From positions 69,454 to 133,453 of the forward strand of contig CAYNTK010000007.1 in assembly GCA_964400285.1 (NCBI GenBank): 64,000 nucleotides of DNA. The letters run 5' to 3'. How positions within the stretch are numbered: the first letter of the stretch is position 1; each line of letters begins with the position of its first letter. Origin of the DNA: FEN-1279 sp964400285 (lineage in GTDB: Bacteria > Bacteroidota > Ignavibacteria > Tepidaquicellales > Tepidaquicellaceae). Positions 1 through 9,291 of this stretch are shown in pieces. The position numbers and the translations under genes are program-made. The notes under the pieces were generated by a model. It did no database searches. It saw only the letters and a list, made by a program, of their open reading frames with translations, and was not told the origin of the DNA.

Positions 1-728
1 AAATTTCTTCTCAAAATGCAATAGACGAATTTCTCGATGATTTCTTTATTAAAAATCTGATTATGATGAAAAAGAAAATGGAGCAAGCATATCCCCAGAT
101 TTTCATAATTTTAGGTAATGATGACTTGAAAACTGAAGAAGAAAAATTAATTGATGCAGAAAAATTAGGTATATTAAAATATATAAATCTTAAAAAAGTT
201 GAATTCGAAAATGTAAAAATATTTGGATATAGTTATGTTCCTCCTACTCCTTTTTTACTAAAAGACTGGGAAAAATATGATGTCTCCAGATATGTTGACC
301 CTGGTTGTGTATCTCCCGAAGAGGGTTTTAGGTCGGTTAGTATTGATGAAAACGAAATTAAGTTTTCAACTATTAAAAATGACTTGGATAATTTGACCGC
401 AAATGAAGATTTATCTAATGCGGTTTTTCTGTTTCACTCCCCACCTTACAAAACAAATCTGGATAGAATTGCTAACGATGGAAAATTCTTTGAACACGTT
501 CCCCTTGACCTTTATGCAGGTAGTATTGCTATAAAAAAAATGATTGAAACAAAACAACCATTATTAACATTACACGGTCATATTCACGAATCAACTCGTT
601 TAACTGGTCAATGGAAAGATAAAATTGGAAATACCTTCTGTTTTAATTCCGCTCACGATGGTCCCGAATTATCGCTTATTGAATTTGACTTATGTAATTT
701 ACCTAATGCTAAACGAATATTAATTTGA
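1..728 (+). CDS. Metallophosphoesterase, 5' end outside the window
   Basis: Calcineurin-like phosphoesterase, probably a cytosolic phosphohydrolase; the substrate is unknown. The reading frame is open to the first complete codon at base 3, so the gene starts upstream and the Met codons at 63 and 66 are internal. The late metal-binding motifs are visible: GNDD (motif III) in a strand-like context, FHSPPY (motif IV) and HGHIHES (GHxH motif V). The first two motifs (DxH and GDxxD) must lie outside the window. The stop codon lies inside the 3' end of the opposing PPDK_N gene, so the two genes converge with a 9-base overlap. The family call is secure; the physiological role is not. Confidence 0.85.
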   Translation, partial: ISSQNAIDEFLDDFFIKNLIMMKKKMEQAYPQIFIILGNDDLKTEEEKLIDAEKLGILKYINLKKVEFENVKIFGYSYVPPTPFLLKDWEKYDVSRYVDPGCVSPEEGFRSVSIDENEIKFSTIKNDLDNLTANEDLSNAVFLFHSPPYKTNLDRIANDGKFFEHVPLDLYAGSIAIKKMIETKQPLLTLHGHIHESTRLTGQWKDKIGNTFCFNSAHDGPELSLIEFDLCNLPNAKRILI

Positions 729-3700
729 ATTTTGGTTTTTCATAACAAGGGGTTTCGCCGCATCTGTAACTGCATTTATTTTTACTGCCCAGCTCGTTTT
801 ATTTTCTATGTCTTCGTCGGTTACATAATGAACATCTAATAACCCGTCGGTTTTATATCCCGTCCTTATATAATTAATTTCACTTAAACATTTACTCCAT
901 CCATCTAACCATATTTTAAATTCATATAATTTTTCATCGTTCTTATTTACGTGAATTAATAAATCAATATCGCTGCCCGGTCCCGCTGTTGCATTTTTGG
1001 TGCTGCCAAATATATACATCCCTTTTATTCCGTATAATTCGGGATTTATTTGCGATGCTATTTGTTCTGCCATTTTATATCGCCATTTCCATTGGTCACT
1101 TGGTTTCCATTCGCTCAAAATTGAAGAGTCCGATTCCATTCCTTTTCCCGATAGGGGATTTGAAAATAATGCTATCGCTTCGTCTAAATCCGCATTAGTC
1201 AATACCCTTAATATCATTCCATTTTTTACTGATGGTACATCTATTACATTAATTACGTCTTTTAAAAATTCGCATTCTGGTAATAACTCAGTAAAAATGT
1301 TTTTTGACCTTTTTAAAAATAGCTCATTAAAAATTACACCTTTGTCATCTGGATACAAGGGCAGGTATCTTATTGATGCCTCTACAAGATCTTGGAAAAA
1401 ATGCGTTCCAAATGAAAGGTCTGGAACATAATTCCCTTTTTTTCTCGCAATTTCAATTAACATCGCTGTGTTATTAATATCTGAATATGTAACACTTACT
1501 CCAAGCTTTATATCACCCCTACTGCCCCATCTCCCAGGACCCATTAATATAAATTGCCTTTTCGGTAATATTTTGTTTAACTTACCAATAGCTTTTCCAA
1601 CTTCTATTAATTCCTCTTTACTTTCTATATCATTATATTTCTGTGGGTCAACATATACTATATGAGTAATTTCAGGAACTTTACCATTAGAAACATATTT
1701 CTTTGCAGTAAATAAAATTCTGTTATGAGATATATCCCTCGGAATTGCATCGGGTGTAGTTTCGAGATTTCGGCTTTGAGGACGACATTGTAATAAATAA
1801 AAATTACTCCCATCACAAGCAAATTCAATATCCACGGGTGCCTTTGTTTTTTCTTGTAGCAGATGTAATATAAAATTCATCTGCTTTATAAAACTCGTAT
1901 TTTTTATTAGTCCTTCGAATGTTACAACTACATCTGAATTTTTATCGAACCCTAAACCTATTGGTGTATAAACCCGATTATCCTTGATTTGAGAAATTAC
2001 ATTATTAATTTTAGGATATAAATCACCTACCTCTTTCAATAATTCATTTATATCTTTCGTTTGAAACTCGTTATTCTTTAGATTTATCACGTCTATTTTC
2101 TTTGGAGAGTATCTAATTATTTCATCTGTTGTAACATTTACTCTTAAATTAGGTTGCCCGGGAGCAAGCAAAACTGGAAAATCATCACTAAGTCTATCTA
2201 CTGCTCTTGTCCCTAATCCCGGAACAATCCTTATCAATCCATCTTCACGCTTAATTCTCGGAGACCATCTGAATTCGTTATTACTGAATGCTACTCCGGC
2301 AAACGATGGGAAATAGTAATCCCCAATTTGCTGACCAACAACTTCCTGTATCATAATGCCCATTTCCTCATGAAAATCGAGTAAACCTCTTTCTGCTCTA
2401 TATTCTATTGGGTCTGGTCCAAACAATGAAGAATATACCTCTGCTATCGCATCACATAATGCACTTATCCTTTCTTCTTTCGAACCTATATTAGCTAAAA
2501 ATAAACTTTTGTATTTTCCCGAAAATGCTGCTCCTACTTGATCCTCGAGTAAACTTGAACTTCTGACTATTAAAGGCGTTTCTCCAAAGTCATCTAAAGC
2601 TACTGATAATCCATTCAAAATTTCTGGTGGAAATTGCGAATTTTTGAATATCTGTATTATATGAGGATATTCTCTCCTAATCTCATCAATGTCCTTGTAT
2701 TTTTGCTCTATTACCTCCTCGAGATTGTTAAATTTCAAAAAGTGCATTATACTATCAGAAGGTATATACCATGTTTTAGGAATTTTAATATTCTTTAGTA
2801 ATTCATTCTCATTGATATATTTATTGATTATATTTGACGCTAAAAATAGACCCGCACTTTTCCCGCCGAGTTTTCCGTGGCTGTTAGATGTAAAAATTAT
2901 TCTGTCGATAAGACTATTGAAATCATTTAAATCTACATATTCTTTTGCAAGAGCAATAAAATCTATTTTCTCTGTGAAAAATCTTCTAATTAAAGATACT
3001 CTTAAACCTTTATCTATTGATGTAGATACTTCCTTTTTCTCCACTGCAATTTTATATTGTTTCCTGAGTATTTCACTTATTTCGGGAAGCGATGTGTTAT
3101 AGTTTTCTACTGCTTCTACCAATGCGCTTATTTTATCGTCGGATAACCATTTTTGAATTTTCTCGATTATTTCATCACTCTTTAAATATTTTTCGGTCAT
3201 TAAGAGTATTGTCTCTTCATATTCCTTTTCATTAATTATTTTTTTCTTCAATGGTTTGTTATCGTCTAATGGTGTTTTTTCATCTTCTGCTTTCGTTTCA
3301 ATACTTGAATTAGTTAAAAAATCAATCGCTTCTTGAATATCATTCCAACATAAAAGGTGTAATAATTTTCTTAAAATTATTTTATATAATATCGGGTCAG
3401 TCTTATCCAACATTTCCAGAATAATTCGCCAGTTTTCTTTTGTCCCTTTTTCTGAATTCGATTTTATCTCTTTCATATCCTCTACTAACTTCTTTGAGAT
3501 TTCCCTATGTATATAATGACCAATATGTTCCGAAATTGTCTTAAGTAATCTTTTTTCTTCTTTTAAAAAAGGACTATCTTCTTTTGGAGATATCTCTTTT
3601 GTATAATATACCGTAACTTCACCAACTTTTTTATCGTTTATTTTTACATCCGATTTTAGAAAAGTATTACTCTCTTTAAAATTTTCACTTAAATACTCTG

Positions 3701-3899
3701 ATTTCTGGTATGAGATTTTTGCTGTCGTATACTCTGGATATTGCCAACCTTTGGGTATTGCTTTAGCTACCGTATTTAATACTTCTTCGAATGATAATAT
3801 AGGACTGCTTAATGCATCGTCTATTGCATAAATACAATTTAATTCTTTTGCTCTTTCTTCAAGTTCATTTACGATGTTTTGTAAATTATTTGTATTCAT
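720..3899 (-). CDS. Multidomain PEP/pyruvate-binding (PPDK_N) protein with terminal nucleotidyltransferase
   Basis: 1059 residues, no signal peptide, probably cytosolic. The N-terminus (about 10-140) resembles GAF-like sensor domains and is followed by a helical linker. Around 330-720 lies an ATP-grasp-type PPDK N-terminal domain with the VRSSSLLED signature near 445. About 783-835 is a segment with GPGRWGS and GTHFFQDL, shared with the next protein in the operon. The last 100 residues form a minimal nucleotidyltransferase with GS at 965 and GSDID at 975-979. There is no phosphohistidine swivelling domain and no PEP-synthase barrel, so it should not be called PEP synthase. It overlaps its upstream partner by four bases (ATGA), which implies translational coupling. 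The acceptor of any phosphoryl or nucleotidyl transfer is unknown. Confidence 0.75.
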   Translation of the reverse strand: MNTNNLQNIVNELEERAKELNCIYAIDDALSSPILSFEEVLNTVAKAIPKGWQYPEYTTAKISYQKSEYLSENFKESNTFLKSDVKINDKKVGEVTVYYTKEISPKEDSPFLKEEKRLLKTISEHIGHYIHREISKKLVEDMKEIKSNSEKGTKENWRIILEMLDKTDPILYKIILRKLLHLLCWNDIQEAIDFLTNSSIETKAEDEKTPLDDNKPLKKKIINEKEYEETILLMTEKYLKSDEIIEKIQKWLSDDKISALVEAVENYNTSLPEISEILRKQYKIAVEKKEVSTSIDKGLRVSLIRRFFTEKIDFIALAKEYVDLNDFNSLIDRIIFTSNSHGKLGGKSAGLFLASNIINKYINENELLKNIKIPKTWYIPSDSIMHFLKFNNLEEVIEQKYKDIDEIRREYPHIIQIFKNSQFPPEILNGLSVALDDFGETPLIVRSSSLLEDQVGAAFSGKYKSLFLANIGSKEERISALCDAIAEVYSSLFGPDPIEYRAERGLLDFHEEMGIMIQEVVGQQIGDYYFPSFAGVAFSNNEFRWSPRIKREDGLIRIVPGLGTRAVDRLSDDFPVLLAPGQPNLRVNVTTDEIIRYSPKKIDVINLKNNEFQTKDINELLKEVGDLYPKINNVISQIKDNRVYTPIGLGFDKNSDVVVTFEGLIKNTSFIKQMNFILHLLQEKTKAPVDIEFACDGSNFYLLQCRPQSRNLETTPDAIPRDISHNRILFTAKKYVSNGKVPEITHIVYVDPQKYNDIESKEELIEVGKAIGKLNKILPKRQFILMGPGRWGSRGDIKLGVSVTYSDINNTAMLIEIARKKGNYVPDLSFGTHFFQDLVEASIRYLPLYPDDKGVIFNELFLKRSKNIFTELLPECEFLKDVINVIDVPSVKNGMILRVLTNADLDEAIALFSNPLSGKGMESDSSILSEWKPSDQWKWRYKMAEQIASQINPELYGIKGMYIFGSTKNATAGPGSDIDLLIHVNKNDEKLYEFKIWLDGWSKCLSEINYIRTGYKTDGLLDVHYVTDEDIENKTSWAVKINAVTDAAKPLVMKNQNSN

Positions 3900-5593
3900 T
3901 TTTTTATAACTCCTCTACCTTTTCTGCCATCAACTTTTATTATTACTGGTTTTTTTAATTTAATATGTCTAACGAATTTTAAATCATCTATCACTTCTTG
4001 TTGCTCCAACCATTCCCAGTCTATTTTAAATTCACTATTATGATGAATTGAGAAATATGAAACTTTAAAACTTGTTAAATTATGAAAAAAATGAGACCCC
4101 TGACTTAAGTCAACATTGAACTCGGGTAGTGTTAATTCAACTATTGCCTTCGCTGAAGATATTTGCCCCCAGTTTACAGGAATTCCAAGCCAGTGATCTG
4201 AACTTCCCCATCTCCCAAATCCTATAAATACCGCTTGTCTTGTTTGCTCTTGTAGATTTTTATTAAGTGTTTCAATCTCTTCTGCTATTAATTTTGTGTT
4301 GGATGTTTCAAATGTATCCTTTTTTACATAAATTATATCATAAATATCTTCTACCATTCCATTCCCAAGCACTCTATCTGATGAAAGTAAATTTTCGGTT
4401 GAGATCAATTCTTCATCAGTTATTTCTATAATATCTTTCGATACAAACATTGGTCTTATTTGTAAGAAATGGAAATTTAATTTTTCTTCTTGTTTATTAT
4501 ATGTAATTGCAAATTCAATCTCTATAGGACTTCCAGATGCCTGCTCACATATCTTAAGTGCATCTTGCATAAATTTGTTTAATCTAAATTCATCTAAATG
4601 TAATAGTGGAGCAAAATTTATTATTCGTGGTCCTTCATTTCCTATACCCATAATTATTTTATCAGAAGCTATATCATAAGTCGATGCAATATATTTTAAA
4701 GTGCCATCATATTCTGCATCGCTCAATGATAATTCGAACATATATTCGGTCTCCTTTATCGGGTCATATTTAAAAATTGGCCCCATATTTATTGCCCAAA
4801 ATTTCACTTGTGTCTTTTTTAGCATATCAGATAATCCTGCAAATGGTGGTGATATTTTCGGATATGCAGGTGTATAGTTCCAGGCAATTCCATCATCTAC
4901 TATTGTTTTACCAAGTCCAAGTGCTAATTGAATTACACCTTGCTCTGGTTTAGACCTTCCTTGTGGATAGTAGTTATAAGACCTTGCAACTCCAGATATC
5001 TCGGGATAAAATCTGTCATAATGTTTTTCCCCTGCAACTTCCTGTATTACTACTGCCATTTTTTCATCTTCGATATTATGCTTTGTTGCTTTGAAATAAT
5101 CCTTTGCTTTCTTTAAATATACTGATGAATATACTAATTTAATTGCTTCATTTAAAATTCTGTTTCTATCATCGATAAATGGTGAATTATTCGCAACCAT
5201 TTTTGTCTCATATATCCCCGCAAATGGCTCGTCTAAACTATCCTCTAACATGCTTGATGATCTCACTGCTAAAGGAGTTTGCATTCTCTTTATTAATGTT
5301 CTTAGTTGTCCTACAATCTCTACTGGTATCGTAGCTTTTTGGAAATGCATTGCTATTGATGTGTCATCTTCATTCGAAAGTGCTTTTTCAATAAGATTGT
5401 TTCTTTTTATAAAATCATCAAAAACACTTGTTTTAAGTATTGTATATGGTGGAACCGATATCTTAATATTGGGATATAGTGACTTATCTATTTCTTCATC
5501 TATAATTTTCTGTATGAATGCAAGCCCGTTCCCTTTACCACCTGATTCTCCGTAACCTAATGTCTGAACGTTATTATTTTGTTTTGATTCCAT
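3896..5593 (-). CDS. PEP/pyruvate-binding (PPDK_N) domain protein
   Basis: 565 residues, first gene of a two-gene operon with the larger PPDK_N protein. A glycine-rich GGKGNGLAF segment (18-26) and VRSSSMLED (110-118) mark the ATP-binding N-terminal domain of the pyruvate phosphate dikinase/PEP synthase family. The C-terminal third carries FGFGRWGSS-like residues near 456 and SQGSHFFHNL near 497, a segment repeated in the partner protein and not part of classical PPDK. The histidine and PEP-binding domains of the full enzymes are absent. The two proteins probably act together, possibly as a heteromer, but the reaction cannot be assigned. A terminator separates the pair from the upstream glutamate dehydrogenase gene. 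Confidence 0.75.
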   Translation of the reverse strand: MESKQNNNVQTLGYGESGGKGNGLAFIQKIIDEEIDKSLYPNIKISVPPYTILKTSVFDDFIKRNNLIEKALSNEDDTSIAMHFQKATIPVEIVGQLRTLIKRMQTPLAVRSSSMLEDSLDEPFAGIYETKMVANNSPFIDDRNRILNEAIKLVYSSVYLKKAKDYFKATKHNIEDEKMAVVIQEVAGEKHYDRFYPEISGVARSYNYYPQGRSKPEQGVIQLALGLGKTIVDDGIAWNYTPAYPKISPPFAGLSDMLKKTQVKFWAINMGPIFKYDPIKETEYMFELSLSDAEYDGTLKYIASTYDIASDKIIMGIGNEGPRIINFAPLLHLDEFRLNKFMQDALKICEQASGSPIEIEFAITYNKQEEKLNFHFLQIRPMFVSKDIIEITDEELISTENLLSSDRVLGNGMVEDIYDIIYVKKDTFETSNTKLIAEEIETLNKNLQEQTRQAVFIGFGRWGSSDHWLGIPVNWGQISSAKAIVELTLPEFNVDLSQGSHFFHNLTSFKVSYFSIHHNSEFKIDWEWLEQQEVIDDLKFVRHIKLKKPVIIKVDGRKGRGVIKK

Positions 5594-5621
5594 CGGAGAA
5601 ATATTTTGAAGGTTATTTAAA

Positions 5622-5664
5622 TAAAAAAGAAAATGCCGGATGTTTTTAATTCTCCGGCAATTTT
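5622..5664 (-). terminator. Intrinsic terminator after glutamate dehydrogenase
   Basis: Inverted repeat AAAATGCCGGA / TCCGGCAATTTT with a 12-base loop. Read on the minus strand it is followed by a T-rich run. It lies 20 bases beyond the glutamate dehydrogenase stop and just before the PPDK_N operon, so the two are separate transcription units. Confidence 0.75.
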
Positions 5665-5683
5665 CTAATCTACATTCGTTAAA

Positions 5684-6970
5684 TTATATCCAACCTCTAT
5701 CTTTGCATGCTTGGGCTACTCGGCTAATTGAAATTACGTAAGCCGCATCTCTCATATATAAATTCCTTTTCTTGGATAATTCTAATACTGATGTGAATGC
5801 TGATGTCATTATATAATCCAGCTTTCCTAATACTTCATCTTTTTCCCAATAGTAGTTCATATTCGATTGAACCTGTTCAAAATAACTACAAGTAACACCT
5901 CCTGCATTCGCGAGAAAATCAGGAATCATAAATATATTTTTTTCTTTTATGATTTTATCTGCTTCTGGTGTTGTTGGTCCATTTGCTCCTTCTGCTATTA
6001 TTTTCACTTTATCGCTTACATTTACTATATTGTCTGCTCTAATCTGATTTTCTAAAGCTGCGGGTATCAGTATATCCACGTCCTGCTTTATCCATTCTTC
6101 TCCATCTAATATCTCATATCCAAGTCCTTTGGCTTTCTCTTTGTCTATTCCACCGAATCTATCGGTTATTCCTATTAACTCTTCGAGTGTGATTCCAGAT
6201 TTTTTTCTGAACGAATATGCTTTCTGCTCACCTTGGTCCCAACAGGATACACAAATAACTTTACCTCCCAATCTTGTGTATAGTTCTAAAGCATATTGTG
6301 CAACATTTCCAAATCCCTGTATACTTGCTGTCGTTTCTTCTGGTCTTATATTCATATTTTTCAGAGCTTCTCTAACCGTAAAAATAACTCCATAACCTGT
6401 CGCTTCGGTTCTTCCAAGTGAACCTCCTAACCCTACTGGCTTTCCTGTAATAAAACCAGGAAATTTTGAACCTTTTATTATTTCGTATTCATCGAGCATC
6501 CATAGCATATGTTGTGAGCTTGTCATAACATCGGGTGCTGGAACGTCATTAAGTGGTCCTACATTTTTTGCCATTTGTCTTACCCATCCCCTGCAGATTT
6601 GTTCTTGCTCCCTCATACTTAAATTATGCGGGTCACAGATTACACCGCCCTTTCCACCTCCTAAAGGTATATCGACAACTGCACATTTCCAAGTCATCCA
6701 CATTGATAATGCTTTCACTGTATCTGCTGTCTCTTGTGGGTGAAATCTTATCCCTCCTTTACATGGTCCTAAGGCATCATTATGCTGTACTCTGAATCCT
6801 TTAAATACTTTTGTGCTTCCGTCATCCATTTTAACTGGTATGCTAAAATGATATTCCCTTAACGGTTCTCTTAAAAGCTGACGGGTCCCTTCGTCTAATG
6901 ATAAAATCTCCGCAACTTTATCGAATTGGTCTTGTGCCATCTGAAAGGCATTGAAATTTTTTGTAGCCAT
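5684..6970 (-). CDS. gdhA: Glu/Leu/Phe/Val-type glutamate dehydrogenase
   Basis: 428 residues, the usual size of hexameric small glutamate dehydrogenases. It interconverts glutamate and 2-oxoglutarate plus ammonium with NAD(P)H in the cytosol. The substrate-binding segment GPCKGGIRFHP (68-78) and the PLGGGKGG segment (about 102-109) with its lysine are intact. The Rossmann domain begins around residue 200 with IQGFGNVAQYA, followed by ILIPAALENQI and IAEGANGPTTPEA. The aligned start ATG fits family N-termini. It stands as a single-gene unit with its own terminator. Coenzyme preference (NAD or NADP) cannot be fixed from sequence alone, and a branched-chain amino acid dehydrogenase is a less likely alternative. 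Confidence 0.92.
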   Translation of the reverse strand: MATKNFNAFQMAQDQFDKVAEILSLDEGTRQLLREPLREYHFSIPVKMDDGSTKVFKGFRVQHNDALGPCKGGIRFHPQETADTVKALSMWMTWKCAVVDIPLGGGKGGVICDPHNLSMREQEQICRGWVRQMAKNVGPLNDVPAPDVMTSSQHMLWMLDEYEIIKGSKFPGFITGKPVGLGGSLGRTEATGYGVIFTVREALKNMNIRPEETTASIQGFGNVAQYALELYTRLGGKVICVSCWDQGEQKAYSFRKKSGITLEELIGITDRFGGIDKEKAKGLGYEILDGEEWIKQDVDILIPAALENQIRADNIVNVSDKVKIIAEGANGPTTPEADKIIKEKNIFMIPDFLANAGGVTCSYFEQVQSNMNYYWEKDEVLGKLDYIMTSAFTSVLELSKKRNLYMRDAAYVISISRVAQACKDRGWI

Positions 6971-7270
6971 ATTTTACTCTCTTTTATTTTTGAATTTTTT
7001 TAATTGAAATGTTTAGAACGTGTCTAACTTCCATACTACAAGTTACCAAAGTTTTTATCAAAATTAAATGTTAAAATAAATACTATTTTCATAAAATATT
7101 AAAAATTAAATACTTATTAACTCTTGTTAATCCTCTTTTTAATAAAATATTTAAATAGCTAATTAGAAAATCGACTTTTTCTTTTTAATATTGTAATTAC
7201 AAATTTTTGTTTTTATTTTCACATTATAATTTTTGCTCTTCTTTTATTCATAATTAATTCTTAAAATTAA
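6971..7270. other. Divergent intergenic region, nothing recognised
   Basis: About 300 very AT-rich bases between the divergent glutamate dehydrogenase and GH106-like genes. It must hold promoters for both, but I see no convincing promoter pair, hairpin, RNA gene or small reading frame. Confidence 0.5.
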
Positions 7271-9277
7271 ATGAATCAGAAATCGATTTTTTTACTTTTC
7301 GTATTTTGTTTACTTTTTATTTCTAATTTATCCGCTCAAAAAATCTTTCCCGAAAAAAATCTTCTCACACACGATAAAATTGAATATTATAAAGATTCAA
7401 AACCATGGTCTCGTTGGTGGTGGTTTGCAGATGTAATCAAAGAAGAATCTATAATAGACAATTTATTGTGGCTGAAAAAAAATGGCTTCGGTGGTGTTGA
7501 AATTGCTTGGGTATATCCTTTAAATCGTATGTTAAAGGATACTATAAATTATACTCCGCGTCAAGAATGGTTAAGTAGTGAATGGTCTTATATTGTTGCA
7601 TTTACTAAAAAATGTGCCGATAGTTATGAACTTGGTTGTGATTTTACTTTTGGAACTTTATGGCCTTTTGGTGATAGTTATGTCCCTTTAGAAGAATCGA
7701 CAATGTTTTTGGACGATAAAAACAGAAAACAAGAAATTACTGCTTCTTGGGAATATCCTAAAAAAGGTTTTGTTATCGACCATTTAAATAAAAAAGCTTT
7801 ATATAATTATAGCCTGAGAATTGGTAATGCTCTCAAACCTGCTCTTTCTGGTTCGGTTTCTGCTTTGTTTTGTGATTCTTGGGAAGTTGAAACTAAATTT
7901 CTGACTACCCATAATTTCGAAGATACTTTTTTCTTGAAATACGGTTATTATCTTTCGGATTATAAAGATAATTTATATTCAAATTCTGAACCTTACAGAA
8001 GTGTCAGATATGATTATATGAAACTTTTGTCCGAATATGTGTTAGAAGAATTTTACAAACCTTTTACTGAAATTTCTCACAATCTCGGAGCATTTTCTCG
8101 TGTGCAATGCTCGGGTGCTCCGTGTGATATTATTTCTGCCTACTCTGTTGTTGATGTTCCCGAAAGTGAAGCATTACTTTTTGAACCAACTTTTTCGAAT
8201 ATTGTCTCTTCTGCCGCAAATTTATCTGGAAAACAAATCATAACTGCAGAAACATTCACCTGTATTTATGGCTGGCCTCGTATTAGAATTTGTGAAGAAC
8301 AAACTGCAGACCTTAAATTACTCGCTGACGCTCTGTTCGCAAATGGTGTTAACCAGATTATTTGGCACGGAAAACCTTTCAACTCCGTCGGTAGTGATTC
8401 AACTAAATTCTATGCATCCGTTCACGTAGGTTCTTCTGGTTCTTTAGCGGATGAAATCCCTGCTTTCAACAATTATATGCAAAGAGTTTCCTCTTACTTG
8501 AAAAAAGGTATAGCTTTCTCTGATATCGCTGTTTATTTACCTACTGAAGATAGCTGGGTTGCCGGTGAACTTCCTAAAGAAAAACAGTTTATCTGGGCAT
8601 GGGGCGAATATGAACAGCGATACACTTATTTCCCCGAAGAATTGAAAGGATTTTGTCCAATGTGGATTAATGGTGATTTTCTTGAAAAAGCAAAATATGA
8701 AAACGGATTTTTAAAAGTAGGGGATTGTGCATTCAAAGCTTTGTATCTCGATATTAAATGGATGGATATAAAATATTTAAGAACTATTGTTAAATTAGCA
8801 AAAGCAGGTCTCCCAATAATTGTAAAACAAATCCCCGAAGAACCAGGACTAAACAAAAATATTTCTGAATATAAGTATCTATGCTTTGAATTAATGGAGT
8901 ATGATAACGTCAGAATTAATACAGAAAAATTTTTACATTTGAAGCCTTTAATTTCTGGATTTAATCTCCCTGACTTTAAATGCAGACAAACTGAAAACGA
9001 ACTTTATATTTTCTTTGCAAATCCAAAATCAAAAGGTCTTAAATTCCCGCTGGAATATGGTCAGTCATTCAACATCCAAGTCGTGAATATTGACATTATT
9101 ATTTCATTCGGAAAATTTTGCATCCCATATAAACTTGTTTTCGAACCTTATCAATCTAAATTGTTAAAAATTAATAATAAGGGTGTTATTACTGATATAG
9201 ACATAAGCTTCATTCCAAAAAAACCTGTTTTTATACCTCGGGAAAAACCTGAAAAAGAAAAATGGGAGGTATATTAA
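7271..9277 (+). CDS. Secreted GH106-like glycoside hydrolase (alpha-L-rhamnosidase family)
   Basis: 668 residues with a clear signal peptide (1-22, ending LSAQ). The mature N-terminus has WSRWWWFAD followed by a helix and GFGGVEIAWVYPL, which closely resembles the start of GH106 rhamnosidase-type proteins (RWWWPGG ... GIGGVEI). Later segments FTFGTLWPFGDSY and an ITAETFTC/GVNQIIWHG region fit a TIM-barrel catalytic domain. Typical GH106 enzymes exceed about 900 residues and end in beta-sandwich domains. Here the protein stops after a short beta-rich tail, so it is a short form. There is no T9SS sorting tail, so periplasmic location is the simplest inference. Substrate is unproven. Confidence 0.65.
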   Translation: MNQKSIFLLFVFCLLFISNLSAQKIFPEKNLLTHDKIEYYKDSKPWSRWWWFADVIKEESIIDNLLWLKKNGFGGVEIAWVYPLNRMLKDTINYTPRQEWLSSEWSYIVAFTKKCADSYELGCDFTFGTLWPFGDSYVPLEESTMFLDDKNRKQEITASWEYPKKGFVIDHLNKKALYNYSLRIGNALKPALSGSVSALFCDSWEVETKFLTTHNFEDTFFLKYGYYLSDYKDNLYSNSEPYRSVRYDYMKLLSEYVLEEFYKPFTEISHNLGAFSRVQCSGAPCDIISAYSVVDVPESEALLFEPTFSNIVSSAANLSGKQIITAETFTCIYGWPRIRICEEQTADLKLLADALFANGVNQIIWHGKPFNSVGSDSTKFYASVHVGSSGSLADEIPAFNNYMQRVSSYLKKGIAFSDIAVYLPTEDSWVAGELPKEKQFIWAWGEYEQRYTYFPEELKGFCPMWINGDFLEKAKYENGFLKVGDCAFKALYLDIKWMDIKYLRTIVKLAKAGLPIIVKQIPEEPGLNKNISEYKYLCFELMEYDNVRINTEKFLHLKPLISGFNLPDFKCRQTENELYIFFANPKSKGLKFPLEYGQSFNIQVVNIDIIISFGKFCIPYKLVFEPYQSKLLKINNKGVITDIDISFIPKKPVFIPREKPEKEKWEVY

Positions 9278-9291
9278 TAAAAAAATCTTTT

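Noticed and set aside
63..68. ATG codons as the start of the metallophosphoesterase
   Set aside because: The frame is open to the window edge and the first two metal motifs of the family are missing, so these Met codons are internal.
997..1431. Long reading frames opposite the PPDK_N genes and elsewhere
   Set aside because: They are antisense shadows of well-supported genes, with no ribosome site or family resemblance.
720..5593. PEP synthase or pyruvate phosphate dikinase
   Set aside because: Only the N-terminal ATP-binding domain is present; the phosphohistidine and PEP domains are missing in both proteins.
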